Counted from the first letter of the stretch, positions 25,644 to 34,814 are shown. The stretch: 64,000 nucleotides of DNA from Pseudarthrobacter sp. NamB4 (GCF_005796185.1 NZ_VAHM01000008.1:1-64000), one strand, 5' to 3'. Notes: generated by a model not told the origin, from the letters alone. A program made the numbers and translations.

Positions 25644-27218
25644 ATGACCGTTCTTCCTCAAGGAAGTGAGATTTCCCGCCGCCGCCTGCTGCAGTTCGGT
25701 GCGGCCGCAGGGTTTCTGCTGGGCACCGGCAGCCTCGCAGGCTGTGCCGGCCCCACCGGCCTGCCGGGACCCAGCACGCTGACCCTGGCCCTCAACCGGT
25801 CGCTGGTCAGCCTGGACAACAAGCTCAACCAGTTCGACGCCGCCGTCACCGTGCAGCGCGCCGTCCGCCAGGGCCTCACCGCCATCGGCCCCGAAACCAA
25901 GCCCGTGCTGGTCCTGGCCGAACGCTTCGAAATGACCGGACCCACCGAATGGACCGTGCGGTTCCGTGAGGGCATCCGCTACTCGGACGGCAGCCCCGTC
26001 AAGGTGGAGGACGTTGCCACCGCGCTGAAGATGTACCAGCAGGTGCAGGGCTCGTTTGTGGCCGGCTTCTTCCCCGAATTCCCCGAGGTTGTCCCGGTGG
26101 ATGACCGCACCTTCAAGATGGTGTCCAAGAAGCCGATCCCTATCCTGGACTCGCTCATGAGCATGATCCTGATTACCCCGGCCGCGCAGAACAAGCCGGA
26201 GGAACTGCAGGAAGGCCTGGGCACCGGCCCGTACGTGGTCACCAAGTTCAACCGCGGCGCCGGTACCTACAGCCTGGCCCGCAATGAGAACTACTGGGGC
26301 CCGGCCCCGCAGGTGGACAACGTGGAAGTCCGGTTCCTCCCCGAGGAATCCAGCCGCGTGATTGCCCTGCGCAGCGGCGAGGTGGACGTCATCGACTCCA
26401 TCACCCCCGACTCCCGCGAACAGCTCGCCGGACTTCCCGGCGTTGAACTCCAGGAAGCGTCCAGCCTCCGCCTGAACCAGATTTTTTTCAACTTCCGCAA
26501 GCCCGCCGGCCACCCGCTGGCCGATCCCCGCGTCCGCCAAGCGCTGAGCATGGCGATCGACGGCGAGTCCCTGGTCCGTGACGTGCTGGTGGACTCCGTC
26601 ACCCAGGCCGAGGGCGTCACCCCGTCCAGCCTCACCGGCTACTACAAGACGGGCGAGTATGTCTACGATCCCGAGAAGGCCAAGGCCACCCTGGCCGAGC
26701 TCGGCGTCAAGGACCTCACCCTGAAGATCATTTGGGAGACGGGCGAGTTCGCTTCCGATACCTCCGTGATGGAGGCGCTGGTGGAGATGTTCGGCAAGAT
26801 CGGCGTGAAGGCCGAGCTGCAGCAGTTTGAACCCGGCGGCAACATCCTGGCCTGGCGCCAGGGCAAGCAGGGCGACTGGGACCTCCTGGGCAACGGCTAC
26901 CCCAGCCCCACCGGACTGGCCATCACCATGCTGCAGGGCATGTACGCCGGCACCCCGGAAAAGGAAGCCACCCGCGATACCTACCAGGGCTACGTGATCC
27001 CCGAGGTCACCGCCAAGATCCAGGCCGCCTCCGCCGAAGCGGACCCGGCCCGCAGGACCGAACTGCTCAACGAAGCCCAGCAGGCGGTGTGGGACACCTG
27101 GCCCTGCGCCTGGGCGTTCGTCCCCAAGTCCGTCCTCGCCCACCGGGAGCGGGTGTCCAACATCAACCTGGCACCCACCAACTCCTACCCCCTCGTTGAT
27201 GTCCGGCTGGAGGCCTAA
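25644..27218 (+). CDS. ABC transporter substrate-binding lipoprotein (family 5, Dpp/Opp type)
   Basis: A 524-residue extracellular binding lipoprotein. The leader has a twin-arginine-like ISRRRLLQFG followed by a hydrophobic stretch and a lipobox LAGC, so it is probably exported by Tat and lipid-anchored. Family 5 segments follow: WTVRFREGIRYSDGSPV, GTGPYVVTKF, NENYWG, LNQIFFNFRKPAGHPLADPRVRQALSMAID, and a C-terminal WPCAWAFVPKS. It is first in a five-gene importer set, 4 bp ahead of the first permease. Members bind peptides, sugars, sugar acids, nickel or opines. The surrounding acid-sugar genes suggest a carbohydrate-derived ligand. Confidence 0.93.
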   Translation: MTVLPQGSEISRRRLLQFGAAAGFLLGTGSLAGCAGPTGLPGPSTLTLALNRSLVSLDNKLNQFDAAVTVQRAVRQGLTAIGPETKPVLVLAERFEMTGPTEWTVRFREGIRYSDGSPVKVEDVATALKMYQQVQGSFVAGFFPEFPEVVPVDDRTFKMVSKKPIPILDSLMSMILITPAAQNKPEELQEGLGTGPYVVTKFNRGAGTYSLARNENYWGPAPQVDNVEVRFLPEESSRVIALRSGEVDVIDSITPDSREQLAGLPGVELQEASSLRLNQIFFNFRKPAGHPLADPRVRQALSMAIDGESLVRDVLVDSVTQAEGVTPSSLTGYYKTGEYVYDPEKAKATLAELGVKDLTLKIIWETGEFASDTSVMEALVEMFGKIGVKAELQQFEPGGNILAWRQGKQGDWDLLGNGYPSPTGLAITMLQGMYAGTPEKEATRDTYQGYVIPEVTAKIQAASAEADPARRTELLNEAQQAVWDTWPCAWAFVPKSVLAHRERVSNINLAPTNSYPLVDVRLEA

Positions 27219-27221
27219 GCC

Positions 27222-28157
27222 ATGACGAACTACATCCTCAAGCGCCTGGGACAGGGCCTGCTGACCGTGTTCCTCACGGTGTCCACCGTGTTCATCCTGA
27301 TCCGCATGGCACCCGGCGATCCCGCCGTCTCCTACGCCGGGCCGCTGGCCAGCAACGAACAGCTCGCCGCGGTCCGGGAGCAGTTCGGCCTGGACCGGCC
27401 CGTGCTGGAGCAGTACTGGATCTTCCTCCAGCAGCTGTTCACAGGCAACCTGGGCCAGTCCTACTCCTTCCAGGCCCCCGCCATGCAGGTGGTCTTCGAA
27501 CGGATGCCGTACACCCTCACCCTGGCCACGTCGGCCATCCTGCTGACCGCCGTCGTCGCCATCCCGCTGGGTGTGTGGATGTCCCGCCGGCCGGACACCG
27601 GCAAGGAATTCGGCGTCAACGTGCTCACCATCGCCGGGCAGTCCATGCCCGACTTCTGGACCGGCATCATGCTGCTCACCGGCTTCGCCGTGCTGATCCC
27701 CCTGTTCCCGGCATCCGGCTTCGCCACCTGGGGCGGGCTGGTGCTCCCCACCGTCACCATCGCCATCCTGCAGATCGCCCTGATCTCCCGCATGGTGCGG
27801 CGTGAAATGACCAACAACCTCGCCGCCCCTTACCTCACCGTGGCCCGCTCCCGCGGCGTCAAAAACTCGGTGCTGACCTGGCGCTACGCCATGGGCAACT
27901 CCGCCATTCCCGTCTTCACCGCCCTGGGCACCCGGTTCGCCGCGATGCTCAACGGCGTGGTGGTGGTGGAAGTGGTGTTCGCCTGGCCCGGCGTCGGCTC
28001 CCTCATTGTCCGGGCCCTCGAAACCCGCGACTACCCCCTCATCCAGGCGACCGTCCTGGTTACCGCGCTCCTGGCCGTGGCCGTGCAGCTGCTGATCGAC
28101 CTCGCCTACCCGCTCCTTGATCCCCGTGTTCGTCTTGGAAAGGCGGCAACAGCATGA
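27222..28157 (+). CDS. ABC transporter permease (DppB type)
   Basis: A 311-residue inner-membrane permease. It opens with YILKRLGQGLLTVFLTVSTVFILIRM, the typical first helix of DppB/OppB proteins, and has the extracellular GDPAVSYAGPLAS loop. The EAA-type loop reads YLTVARSRGVKNSVLTWRYAMGNS, followed by VVVVEVVFAWPGVGSLIVRALETRDYPLIQ. Six membrane helices are expected. It forms a heterodimer with the next gene, whose ATG overlaps its stop. Confidence 0.95.
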   Translation: MTNYILKRLGQGLLTVFLTVSTVFILIRMAPGDPAVSYAGPLASNEQLAAVREQFGLDRPVLEQYWIFLQQLFTGNLGQSYSFQAPAMQVVFERMPYTLTLATSAILLTAVVAIPLGVWMSRRPDTGKEFGVNVLTIAGQSMPDFWTGIMLLTGFAVLIPLFPASGFATWGGLVLPTVTIAILQIALISRMVRREMTNNLAAPYLTVARSRGVKNSVLTWRYAMGNSAIPVFTALGTRFAAMLNGVVVVEVVFAWPGVGSLIVRALETRDYPLIQATVLVTALLAVAVQLLIDLAYPLLDPRVRLGKAATA

Positions 28158-29077
28158 GCCTCGACACCGCAACACCTGCTGCAGCGCAACCGGCCCGGCA
28201 GCCCAGCCCCAGCGCCGTCACCAAGGCGGACATCGCCCGGGCAGGCGCCACCCGCCGTCGTAAATCCGCCCAGTGGAAGCTCATCATTGGCACCGTCTGC
28301 ACCCTGCTGGTGATCATCCCGATCATCCTGGCCCAGGTGCTGCCGCTGCCGGACGCCAACTTCCAGGACCTCTCCGCCCGGCGCCTGCCGCCGCTGACAG
28401 ACGGACACCTGTTCGGCACCGACCAGCTGGGCCGAGACCTCCTCTCCCGCGTGCTGCACGGCGGCCAGGTCTCGCTGACCATCGGCCTGCTGGCCGTCCT
28501 GGTCTCCGGCGCCATCGGCGTGATGCTCGGCGCGGCCGCCGGCTACTACGGCGGCTGGGTGGACACCATCGTCTCCCGCCTCCTCGAAGCCCAGATGTCC
28601 CTGCCGCTGCTGATGATGCTGCTGCTGGTGGTGGCCCTGTTCGGCCCCTCCATCCCGGTGATCACCTTTGTGATCGCCATCGCCCAATGGCCCGAAGTCG
28701 CCCGCCTCACCCGCTCCATGGTGCTGGTGGAACGCGAAAAGCCGTACGTCTCCGCCGCCCGGATCCTGGGCCTGCACAAGATCCAGATCCTGATCCAGCA
28801 CATCATCCCCAACGTCATCAAGCAGGCAACCCTGGTGGTGCTGCTCCTGCTGGCCCAGGCCGTGCTGCTCGAATCCGCGCTGTCCTTCCTGGGCGCCGGC
28901 CCGCAGCGGCCCTTCGCCACCTGGGGCCGGATCATCTCCGACGGCCAGGACTACATCACCACCTCCTGGTGGATGGTCACCCTGCCCGGCCTGGTGATCG
29001 TGCTCATGGTGGTGGGCGTCAACCTGCTGGGCGACGGCCTGCGCGACCGTCCCCGCCGCAAGAAGAAGGGTGCCTGA
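28154..29077 (+). CDS. ABC transporter permease (DppC type)
   Basis: The second permease, 307 residues, with a charged cytoplasmic N-terminus of about 45 residues before the first helix. DppC signatures: HLFGTDQLGRDLLSRVLHGGQVSL, the EAA-type loop YVSAARILGLHKIQILIQHIIPN, and ESALSFLGAGPQRPFATWG near the end. Its ATG overlaps the DppB stop (ATGA), giving translational coupling. It partners the DppB-type subunit and the two ATPases that follow. Confidence 0.95.
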   Translation: MSLDTATPAAAQPARQPSPSAVTKADIARAGATRRRKSAQWKLIIGTVCTLLVIIPIILAQVLPLPDANFQDLSARRLPPLTDGHLFGTDQLGRDLLSRVLHGGQVSLTIGLLAVLVSGAIGVMLGAAAGYYGGWVDTIVSRLLEAQMSLPLLMMLLLVVALFGPSIPVITFVIAIAQWPEVARLTRSMVLVEREKPYVSAARILGLHKIQILIQHIIPNVIKQATLVVLLLLAQAVLLESALSFLGAGPQRPFATWGRIISDGQDYITTSWWMVTLPGLVIVLMVVGVNLLGDGLRDRPRRKKKGA

Positions 29078-29078
29078 C

Positions 29079-30005
29079 ATGAGCGCTTCCACTGAGACCC
29101 CGTTCAAGGAGCAGCCGCTGCTGGAGGTCCGCGACTTCCAGGTGGAGCTGATCACCGACGCCGGCATCATCCGCGCCGTTGACTCCGTCAGCTTCAGCAT
29201 CCACCGCGGCGAGACAGTCACCATCATCGGCGAGTCCGGCTCCGGCAAGTCGACGACGGCGATGGGCATCCTCCGCCTGCTGCCCGAGGACCTGGCGGTA
29301 TTGTCCGGCACCGTGATGATTGACGGCGTCGATATCTCCGCCGATCCCAAGGCCATCGACAAGGTGCGCGGCAAAACCCTCGCCCTGATCCCGCAGGACC
29401 CGATGACGGCGCTGAGCCCGGTCCACTCGATCGGCAGCCAGCTGTTTGAGGCGATCCGGATCGCCGGCGCCGCCTCCGCCAAGGACAAGGACGCGCTGCA
29501 GGCCCGGGCCGTCCGGCTGCTGGAGCAGGTGCACATCCCCACGCCGGAGAAGCAGCTGAAGAAGTACCCGCACCAGCTCTCCGGCGGCATGCTGCAGCGC
29601 GTGCTGATCGCCATCGCGCTGGCCTCCGAGCCGCAGCTGCTGGTGGCGGACGAGCCGACGTCGGCCCTGGACGTCACCGTGCAGGGCGGCATCCTGGACC
29701 TGCTGCTGGAACTTCAGGAACAGCGCGGCATCGGCATCCTGATGATCACACACGATCTCGGCGTGGCCCGGCTCATCTCGGACCGCATCCACGTGATGAA
29801 GGACGGCTCGTTCGTTGAGTCCGGCGAGGTCCAGCAGATCGTGGACCACCCCGCCACCGAGTACACCCGCAGCCTGCTGGCCGCCGTTCCGGTGCTGGGG
29901 CCGTGGGACGAAACGCCTGCTGATGCGCGCGGTGCGCACGCCGCAGGCGGCTCTTCCGCCACCACCACTGACCCAGCCCTGACCCAGACCGGAGCAAAGC
30001 CATGA
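29079..30005 (+). CDS. ABC transporter ATP-binding protein (DppD type)
   Basis: A 308-residue ATPase. Walker A is GESGSGKST, the Q-loop region is LIPQDPMTALSP, the ABC signature is LSGGMLQRV, and Walker B is LLVADEPTSALD with the switch H in MITHDLGVA. The C-terminal VDHPATEYTRSLLAAVP is the oligopeptide-ATPase extension. The ATG at 29079 follows AAGAAGGG; an in-frame GTG at 29070 is possible but less well placed. It overlaps the next ATPase gene by 4 bp. Confidence 0.94.
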   Translation: MSASTETPFKEQPLLEVRDFQVELITDAGIIRAVDSVSFSIHRGETVTIIGESGSGKSTTAMGILRLLPEDLAVLSGTVMIDGVDISADPKAIDKVRGKTLALIPQDPMTALSPVHSIGSQLFEAIRIAGAASAKDKDALQARAVRLLEQVHIPTPEKQLKKYPHQLSGGMLQRVLIAIALASEPQLLVADEPTSALDVTVQGGILDLLLELQEQRGIGILMITHDLGVARLISDRIHVMKDGSFVESGEVQQIVDHPATEYTRSLLAAVPVLGPWDETPADARGAHAAGGSSATTTDPALTQTGAKP

Positions 30006-30829
30006 CGAAGCCGTTCCTCGCCGTCGACAACCTGGTGGTGGACTACCACGTGCCCGGCGGCACCTTCCGGGCCGTTGACGACGTCTCCTTCTCCGTGGAC
30101 AAAGGCAAGACGATCGCCGTCGTGGGTGAATCCGGCTGCGGCAAGTCCACCGTGGCCAAGGCCCTGATGCGGCTGGTGACGCCCACCAGCGGCAGCATCA
30201 CCCTGGATGGCACGGACATCGCGTCCATGAGCGAGTCCAAGCTGCGGCCCATGCGTTCCAAGTTCCAGATGGTGTTCCAGGATCCGTACGGCTCGCTGGA
30301 CCCGCACATGACCGCGCAGGAGATCGTGGCGGAGCCGCTGAAGCTGCAGGGCGTCCGGTCCAAGGCAGAACGGCACAAGGCGGCCGCGAAGCTGATCGAC
30401 CAGGTGGGCCTGCCGGTCCGGTCCCTGGACAAGCACCCAGGGGAGTTCTCCGGCGGCCAGCGCCAGCGCATCGGCATCGCCCGCGCGCTCGCTTCCAAGC
30501 CCGAACTGCTGGTCTGCGACGAGGCCACCAGCGCCCTGGATGTCTCGGTGCAGGCCCAGGTGCTGCGGCTGCTGAAGTCCATCCAGGACGACACCGGCAT
30601 CACCTACGTGTTCATCTCGCACAACCTTGGCGTGGTGCAGGAGATCAGCGATACCGTCATGGTGATGCAGAAGGGCAAGCTGGTCGAACTCGGCTCCACC
30701 GCCTCCGTCCTGACCAGCCCGAAGGAGGACTACACCCGCAAACTCCGCCGCGCGGCGCTGGACCCCTCCACCATGACGGGCCTGAAGCCGCGGCACATTG
30801 TCCGCTCCCTGGCCCTCGCCAACTCCTGA
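30002..30829 (+). CDS. ABC transporter ATP-binding protein (DppF type)
   Basis: The second ATPase, 275 residues. Walker A is GESGCGKST, then [13 protein letters not shown], signature [15 protein letters not shown], Walker [13 protein letters not shown] and switch FISHNLGVV. The C-terminal tail [17 protein letters not shown] is the usual extension. The ATG overlaps the preceding stop. It completes an importer with one binding protein, two permeases and two ATPases. An aldo/keto reductase follows 34 bp later, which ties the importer to catabolism. Confidence 0.94.
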   Translation: MTKPFLAVDNLVVDYHVPGGTFRAVDDVSFSVDKGKTIAVVGESGCGKSTVAKALMRLVTPTSGSITLDGTDIASMSESKLRPMRSKFQMVFQDPYGSLDPHMTAQEIVAEPLKLQGVRSKAERHKAAAKLIDQVGLPVRSLDKHPGEFSGGQRQRIGIARALASKPELLVCDEATSALDVSVQAQVLRLLKSIQDDTGITYVFISHNLGVVQEISDTVMVMQKGKLVELGSTASVLTSPKEDYTRKLRRAALDPSTMTGLKPRHIVRSLALANS

Positions 30830-30863
30830 CTCTCCAACGAACGCAGCCACGAGGAATCAACGC

Positions 30864-31853
30864 ATGAGCACTCAGCCCGAAGGCGCCCAGGTGGACGGCC
30901 TGAAACTTCCCATCTCCCGGCTGGTCCTGGGAACCATGACCTTCGGCGACACCGCCGACGAGGCCACCGCAGGCCGGATGGTGGAGGAAGCGCTCGACGC
31001 CGGCATCACCACCATCGACACCGCCAACGCCTACGTGGGCGGTGTCACCGAGGAGATGCTCGCACGCCTTCTGAAGGGAAAGCGCGACGGCGTCATCCTG
31101 GCTTCGAAGGCCGGCATGCCCCACGCTGATGCTGGCTCCCACTCGCCGCTTTCGCCCGCCGGGCTGCGTGCCAGCGTGGAGGGCAGCCTGCGCCGGCTGG
31201 GCGTGGACAGCATCGACCTGTTCTACCTGCACCAGCCGGACCGGGCCACACCTCTTTCGGATACCTTGTCCACCGTGGCCGAACTGGTCGCTGAGGGGAA
31301 GATCGGCGCCCTGGGTGTGTCCAACTTCGCCGCCTGGCAAATCGCTGACGTCATCCACACCGCACGCGAAGTCGGGGCGCCGCAGCCCGTCGTCGCACAG
31401 CAGCTCTACAACCTGGTGGCCCGCCGGCTCGAGGAGGAATACCTCGAATTCGCCGCCACCCACAACGTGCACACCATGGTCTACAACCCGCTGGGCGGCG
31501 GCCTGCTCACCGGCAAGCACAGCTTCGACGCCAAGCCCACCGAGGGCCGCTACGGCGATTCCAAGCTCGCGGCCATGTACACGCAGCGGTACTGGGACAA
31601 GCAGCTGTTCGACGCGATCGGGGAGCTGTCCCACATCGCCTCGAACGCCGGGGTTTCCCTGGCCGAGCTGTCGCTGCGCTGGCTCGCCTACCGGCCCGGC
31701 GTCGGCTCCATGCTGCTGGGCGGTTCCAAGGTGGAACAGCTCCGTGCGAACCTCGCGGCCGTGGCCAACGGGCCGCTGCCGGCCGACGTCGTGGAAGCCT
31801 GCGACGCCGTGGGCACCTCGCTGCGCGGCCCGATGCCCGCCTACAACCGCTGA
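30864..31853 (+). CDS. Aldo/keto reductase
   Basis: A 329-residue NAD(P)H-dependent TIM-barrel oxidoreductase. Active-site parts are DTANAYVGGVTEE (Asp and Tyr), ILASKAG (Lys) and FYLHQPD (His); LGVSNFAAWQIADV and MLLGGSKVEQLRANL are cofactor-side motifs. The ATG at 30864 has GAGGAATC upstream; the frame is open from 30798 inside the ATPase gene but without reason to start there. It probably reduces an aldehyde or keto group, or oxidises an aldose, in the pathway fed by the importer. The exact substrate is unknown. Confidence 0.9.
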   Translation: MSTQPEGAQVDGLKLPISRLVLGTMTFGDTADEATAGRMVEEALDAGITTIDTANAYVGGVTEEMLARLLKGKRDGVILASKAGMPHADAGSHSPLSPAGLRASVEGSLRRLGVDSIDLFYLHQPDRATPLSDTLSTVAELVAEGKIGALGVSNFAAWQIADVIHTAREVGAPQPVVAQQLYNLVARRLEEEYLEFAATHNVHTMVYNPLGGGLLTGKHSFDAKPTEGRYGDSKLAAMYTQRYWDKQLFDAIGELSHIASNAGVSLAELSLRWLAYRPGVGSMLLGGSKVEQLRANLAAVANGPLPADVVEACDAVGTSLRGPMPAYNR

Positions 31854-31904
31854 CACACTTGCCTTACTGAACCCTTTGCTGAACCGACTGACTGAAGGAC
31901 TCTG

Positions 31905-32681
31905 ATGACCTCCGAACTGGCCACCGAATTCGCCCGAAAGATCCGCGCCCGTGAGCAGGCGGTGGGCTACTGGGCAGTGCTGGACGCGCCCGTGGCCACC
32001 GAACGCATCGGCCGGCTCGGCTACGACTACGTTGCCCTGGACGCGCAGCACGGCCTGCTCGGCTACTCGGGCGTGCTCAACGGGTTGATGGCCATCGACG
32101 CCGGGCACAGCGCCGTCGGCATGGTCCGCGTGGAGGCCAACGACTTCACCGCGATCGGCAAGGCACTCGACGCCGGTGCCGTGGGTGTGATCGTCCCGCT
32201 CATCAACAACGCCGCCGACGCCGCCGCGGCGGTGGCCGCAGCCAAGTACCCGCCGATGGGCGGCCGCTCCTACGGGCCCATGCGTTCGGCACTCCGGATC
32301 GGGCCGAAGCCCGCCGACGCCAACGGCACCACGCTGGTGCTGGCCATGATCGAGACGCCGGAGGGGCTGGCCAACGTCAAGGAAATCTGCGCCACCCCGG
32401 GCCTGGACGGCATCTACGTCGGACCCTCCGATCTCACCATCGCCGTGGGCGGCGCGTTCCCGGGCGACCCGCAGGTTGAGGCCGAATTCAACGCCGCGCT
32501 GGAGGCCATCGCCGAGGCCGCAGCCTCCGCGGGCATCGCCGCCGGGATCCACACCGCTGCCGGCTCCGTTGCCCACCAGCGCCTGCAGCAGGGCTACACG
32601 TTCACCACCATCGCCTCGGACCTGACGCACCTGGAACAGATCGCCAAGTCCCACCTCGACGCCGCCACCAAGAAGGACTAA
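31905..32681 (+). CDS. HpcH/HpaI-family aldolase (2-keto-3-deoxy sugar acid type)
   Basis: A 258-residue class II, metal-dependent pyruvate aldolase. The motif YVALDAQHGLLGY holds the catalytic His, VRVEAND the Arg, AMIETPEGLANV the metal Glu, and GIYVGPSDLTIAVGG the metal Asp. These enzymes split 2-keto-3-deoxy acids or related hydroxy-keto acids into pyruvate plus an aldehyde. It lies between the aldo/keto reductase and the sialidase-like gene in the importer operon, 5 bp before the latter. It may therefore perform the cleavage step for the imported acid sugar. The substrate is inferred, not shown. Confidence 0.92.
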   Translation: MTSELATEFARKIRAREQAVGYWAVLDAPVATERIGRLGYDYVALDAQHGLLGYSGVLNGLMAIDAGHSAVGMVRVEANDFTAIGKALDAGAVGVIVPLINNAADAAAAVAAAKYPPMGGRSYGPMRSALRIGPKPADANGTTLVLAMIETPEGLANVKEICATPGLDGIYVGPSDLTIAVGGAFPGDPQVEAEFNAALEAIAEAAASAGIAAGIHTAAGSVAHQRLQQGYTFTTIASDLTHLEQIAKSHLDAATKKD

Positions 32682-32686
32682 GTCTT

Positions 32687-33946
32687 ATGCAGAACACCAC
32701 CACCGACGCCTACAGCACCATCACTCCGGACGGACAGGTGAAGCGGGCCGACGGCGCCGACTTCGCCTACCTGCCGGCACCCACCGTGCAGAGCCATGCG
32801 GCCAACCTGCTCACCCTGCCCGACGGCCGGCTCGGCTGCGTCTGGTTCGGCGGAACCCAGGAAGGCGTGCCGGACATCTCCATCTGGTTCTCCGCCCTCG
32901 AACCCGGCAGCAGCCAGTGGTCCGAACCGCAGCAGCTCTCTGATGATTCGACGAGGTCAGAGCAGAACCCCATCCTGTTCACCGCGCCCGACGGCCTGCT
33001 CTGGCTGCTGTACACCGCGCAGAAGGCGGGCAACCAGGACACCGCCGAGGTCCGCCGTCGTATTTCCACGGACAGCGGCCGCACCTGGGGCGAGGTGGAG
33101 ACGCTCTTCCCCGCGAACGAGACCGGGGGCGTGTTCGTCCGCCAGCTGCCCGTGGTGCTGCCGTCGGGCCGCCTGATCGTGCCGATCTTCCGCTGCATCA
33201 CCGTGCCGGGGGAGAAGTGGGTGGGCAACAGCGACGACAGCGCCGTGATGATTTCGGACGACGCCGGCGCCACCTGGAGCGAGCACGTCCTGCCCGGCAG
33301 CGTGGGCTGCGTCCACATGAACATCCAGCCCGTGGCCGACGGGTCCCTGCTGGCCCTGTTCCGCAGCCGCTGGGCTGACTCGATCTACGAATCCCGCTCC
33401 ACCGACGACGGCTCCACCTGGAGCGAGCCCGTCCCCACCGAGCTGCCCAACAACAACTCCTCCATCCAGTTCACCGCGCTCGCCGACGGCCGCCTGGCCC
33501 TGGTGTACAACCACAGCCGAGCGCAGGAGAACACCGAACGCCGGCTGTCCCTCTATGACGAGATTGACGACGACGGCCTGGCCGAGGAGCAGGGCCAGCT
33601 GGCTGAGCCGGTGCTTGCCGCCGCCCTTGCTGACGGCGAGCGGAAGGCGTTCTGGGGGACGCCGAGGTCGCCCATGACGCTGGCGATTTCCGAGGACTCG
33701 GGCCGGTCGTGGCCCATCCGCCGGAACCTGGATGTGGGGGACGGGTACTGCCTTTCCAACAACTCCCGCGACGGGCTGAACCGCGAATACTCCTACCCGT
33801 CCATCCACCAGGGCCCGGACGGTTCCCTGAACATCGCGTACACGTACTTCCGGCAGGCCATCAAGTTCGTGCGGGTGGACCCGCAGTGGGCGTACGAGGG
33901 CACGCAGACGCCGGGCGGCCTGGAGGACGGCTCCATCAATGACTGA
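32687..33946 (+). CDS. BNR-repeat sialidase-like protein (cytoplasmic)
   Basis: A 419-residue beta-propeller protein with several Asp-box motifs: STDSGRTWGE, SDDAGATWSE, STDDGSTWSE and SEDSGRSWPI. It has no signal peptide, so it probably acts inside the cell. The BNR_2-type layout (LPDGRLGCVWFGGTQEG at the start, SNNSRDGLNREYSYPSI near the end) is seen in genes named exo-alpha-sialidase, but many such bacterial proteins sit in sugar-acid operons, and true sialidase activity is doubtful for an intracellular protein. Its gene overlaps the following SDR by 8 bp. A role as hydrolase or lyase of an imported glycoside or ester is possible. Confidence 0.82.
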   Translation: MQNTTTDAYSTITPDGQVKRADGADFAYLPAPTVQSHAANLLTLPDGRLGCVWFGGTQEGVPDISIWFSALEPGSSQWSEPQQLSDDSTRSEQNPILFTAPDGLLWLLYTAQKAGNQDTAEVRRRISTDSGRTWGEVETLFPANETGGVFVRQLPVVLPSGRLIVPIFRCITVPGEKWVGNSDDSAVMISDDAGATWSEHVLPGSVGCVHMNIQPVADGSLLALFRSRWADSIYESRSTDDGSTWSEPVPTELPNNNSSIQFTALADGRLALVYNHSRAQENTERRLSLYDEIDDDGLAEEQGQLAEPVLAAALADGERKAFWGTPRSPMTLAISEDSGRSWPIRRNLDVGDGYCLSNNSRDGLNREYSYPSIHQGPDGSLNIAYTYFRQAIKFVRVDPQWAYEGTQTPGGLEDGSIND

Positions 33947-34631
33947 ACAGGTCGCGGGGGAGCGGCACGCGGTGGTCACGGGCTGCAGTTCCGGGATAGG
34001 CCTGGCCATCACCCGGCGGCTGCTGGCCGACGGATGGGCGGTGACCGGGCTGAGTCGGACGCCGACGTCGCTGGACGGGAAGTTTGAGTGGCTGCAGGCC
34101 GACCTGTCCGAGCCCGAGTCTTTGGCTGACGCTGTGGCCGGGTTGCGGCCGGCCGATGCCCTGGTGCACGCCGCCGGTTTCCAGCGGACCGCGCCGCTGG
34201 GGGAGCTGGATCCGTCCGCTTTGTCTGGAATGTTTGCCGTTCACGTTGCGGCGGCTTCCGTGCTGGCCAACGCCCTGGTGCCGTCCATGCACGACGGCGG
34301 CAGGATCGTTTTGCTGGGCAGCCGCACCTCCACGGGGTCGCCCGGCAAGAGCCACTACGCCGCGACGAAGGCAGCTTTGATGGGGCTGGGACGAACGTGG
34401 GCCCAGGAGCTCGCGCCGCGGGGGATCACGGTGAACGTACTGTCCCCGGGACCCACAGACACCCCCATGCTGAACGACCCCGGCCGCGCCGCCACCCCGG
34501 TGAAGATGCCCGCCCTGGGTGCGCTGGTGGATCCGGAGGACGTGGCCGCCCTGGCCGCATTCCTCCTGGGCCCGCACGGCAAGTCGATCACCGGCCAAAA
34601 CTACGTGATCTGTGGCGGCGCCTCCCTCTAA
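33939..34631 (+). CDS. SDR-family oxidoreductase closing the importer operon
   Basis: A 230-residue classical short-chain dehydrogenase. The cofactor motif TGCSSGIG is near residue 15, VHAAGFQRT replaces the usual NNAG, LLGSRTS carries the catalytic Ser and HYAATK the Tyr/Lys. The C-terminal PGPTDTPML and ITGQNYVICGGASL are standard. Its ATG lies inside the sialidase-like gene (8-bp overlap), so the two are coupled. It likely interconverts a hydroxyl and a keto group of the imported compound or an intermediate. A tandem repeat and a hairpin terminator follow. Confidence 0.9.
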   Translation: MTEQVAGERHAVVTGCSSGIGLAITRRLLADGWAVTGLSRTPTSLDGKFEWLQADLSEPESLADAVAGLRPADALVHAAGFQRTAPLGELDPSALSGMFAVHVAAASVLANALVPSMHDGGRIVLLGSRTSTGSPGKSHYAATKAALMGLGRTWAQELAPRGITVNVLSPGPTDTPMLNDPGRAATPVKMPALGALVDPEDVAALAAFLLGPHGKSITGQNYVICGGASL

Positions 34632-34644
34632 CCCCACCCCTTGG

Positions 34645-34721
34645 GACGCTCCCTCACTTAACGCCGGTTTTCCGGTGACGCTCTCTCACTTAACGCCGGT
34701 TTCCCCGTGACGCTCTCTCAC
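34645..34721. repeat. Tandem 32-bp repeat, two full copies plus a partial third
   Basis: Copies at 34645-34676 and 34677-34708 share GACGCTCYCTCACTTAACG followed by CCGGTTTYCC; a third begins GACGCTCTCTCAC at 34709. It lies between convergent operons. A head-to-tail array without spacers is not CRISPR-like. Its function is unknown. Confidence 0.8.
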
Positions 34722-34722
34722 G

Positions 34723-34758
34723 GGCGGTGCGGCCAGCAGACATGCCGGCCGCACCGCC
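34723..34758. terminator. Bidirectional hairpin terminator between convergent SDR genes
   Basis: A perfect 12-bp stem, GGCGGTGCGGCC (34723-34734) with GGCCGCACCGCC (34747-34758), encloses a 12-base loop. It lies between the end of the importer operon and the end of the SDR-GntR pair, and could serve both. No clear T tract follows. Confidence 0.6.
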
Positions 34759-34814
34759 GTCGTACTTTTCCGGAGGGACTGATCCCAGCCGAAACCGGGC
34801 GGACCCGAACCGCT

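Noticed and set aside
25638..28175. 845-codon open frame on the minus strand across the binding-protein and permease genes
   Set aside because: It is antisense to well-supported ABC transporter genes, is a low-complexity Gly/His/Glu/Gln-rich translation typical of a GC-rich shadow frame, and has no domain.
30657..32654. 665-codon minus-strand frame across the aldo/keto reductase and aldolase
   Set aside because: Same shadow effect; the plus-strand genes have clear motifs, spacing and ribosome-binding sites.
32687..33946. Secreted exo-alpha-sialidase
   Set aside because: Asp-boxes are present, but there is no signal peptide and the gene lies inside a cytoplasmic catabolic operon; kept as sialidase-like only.
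34645..34721. CRISPR array
   Set aside because: The repeats are head to tail without spacers and only two full units exist.
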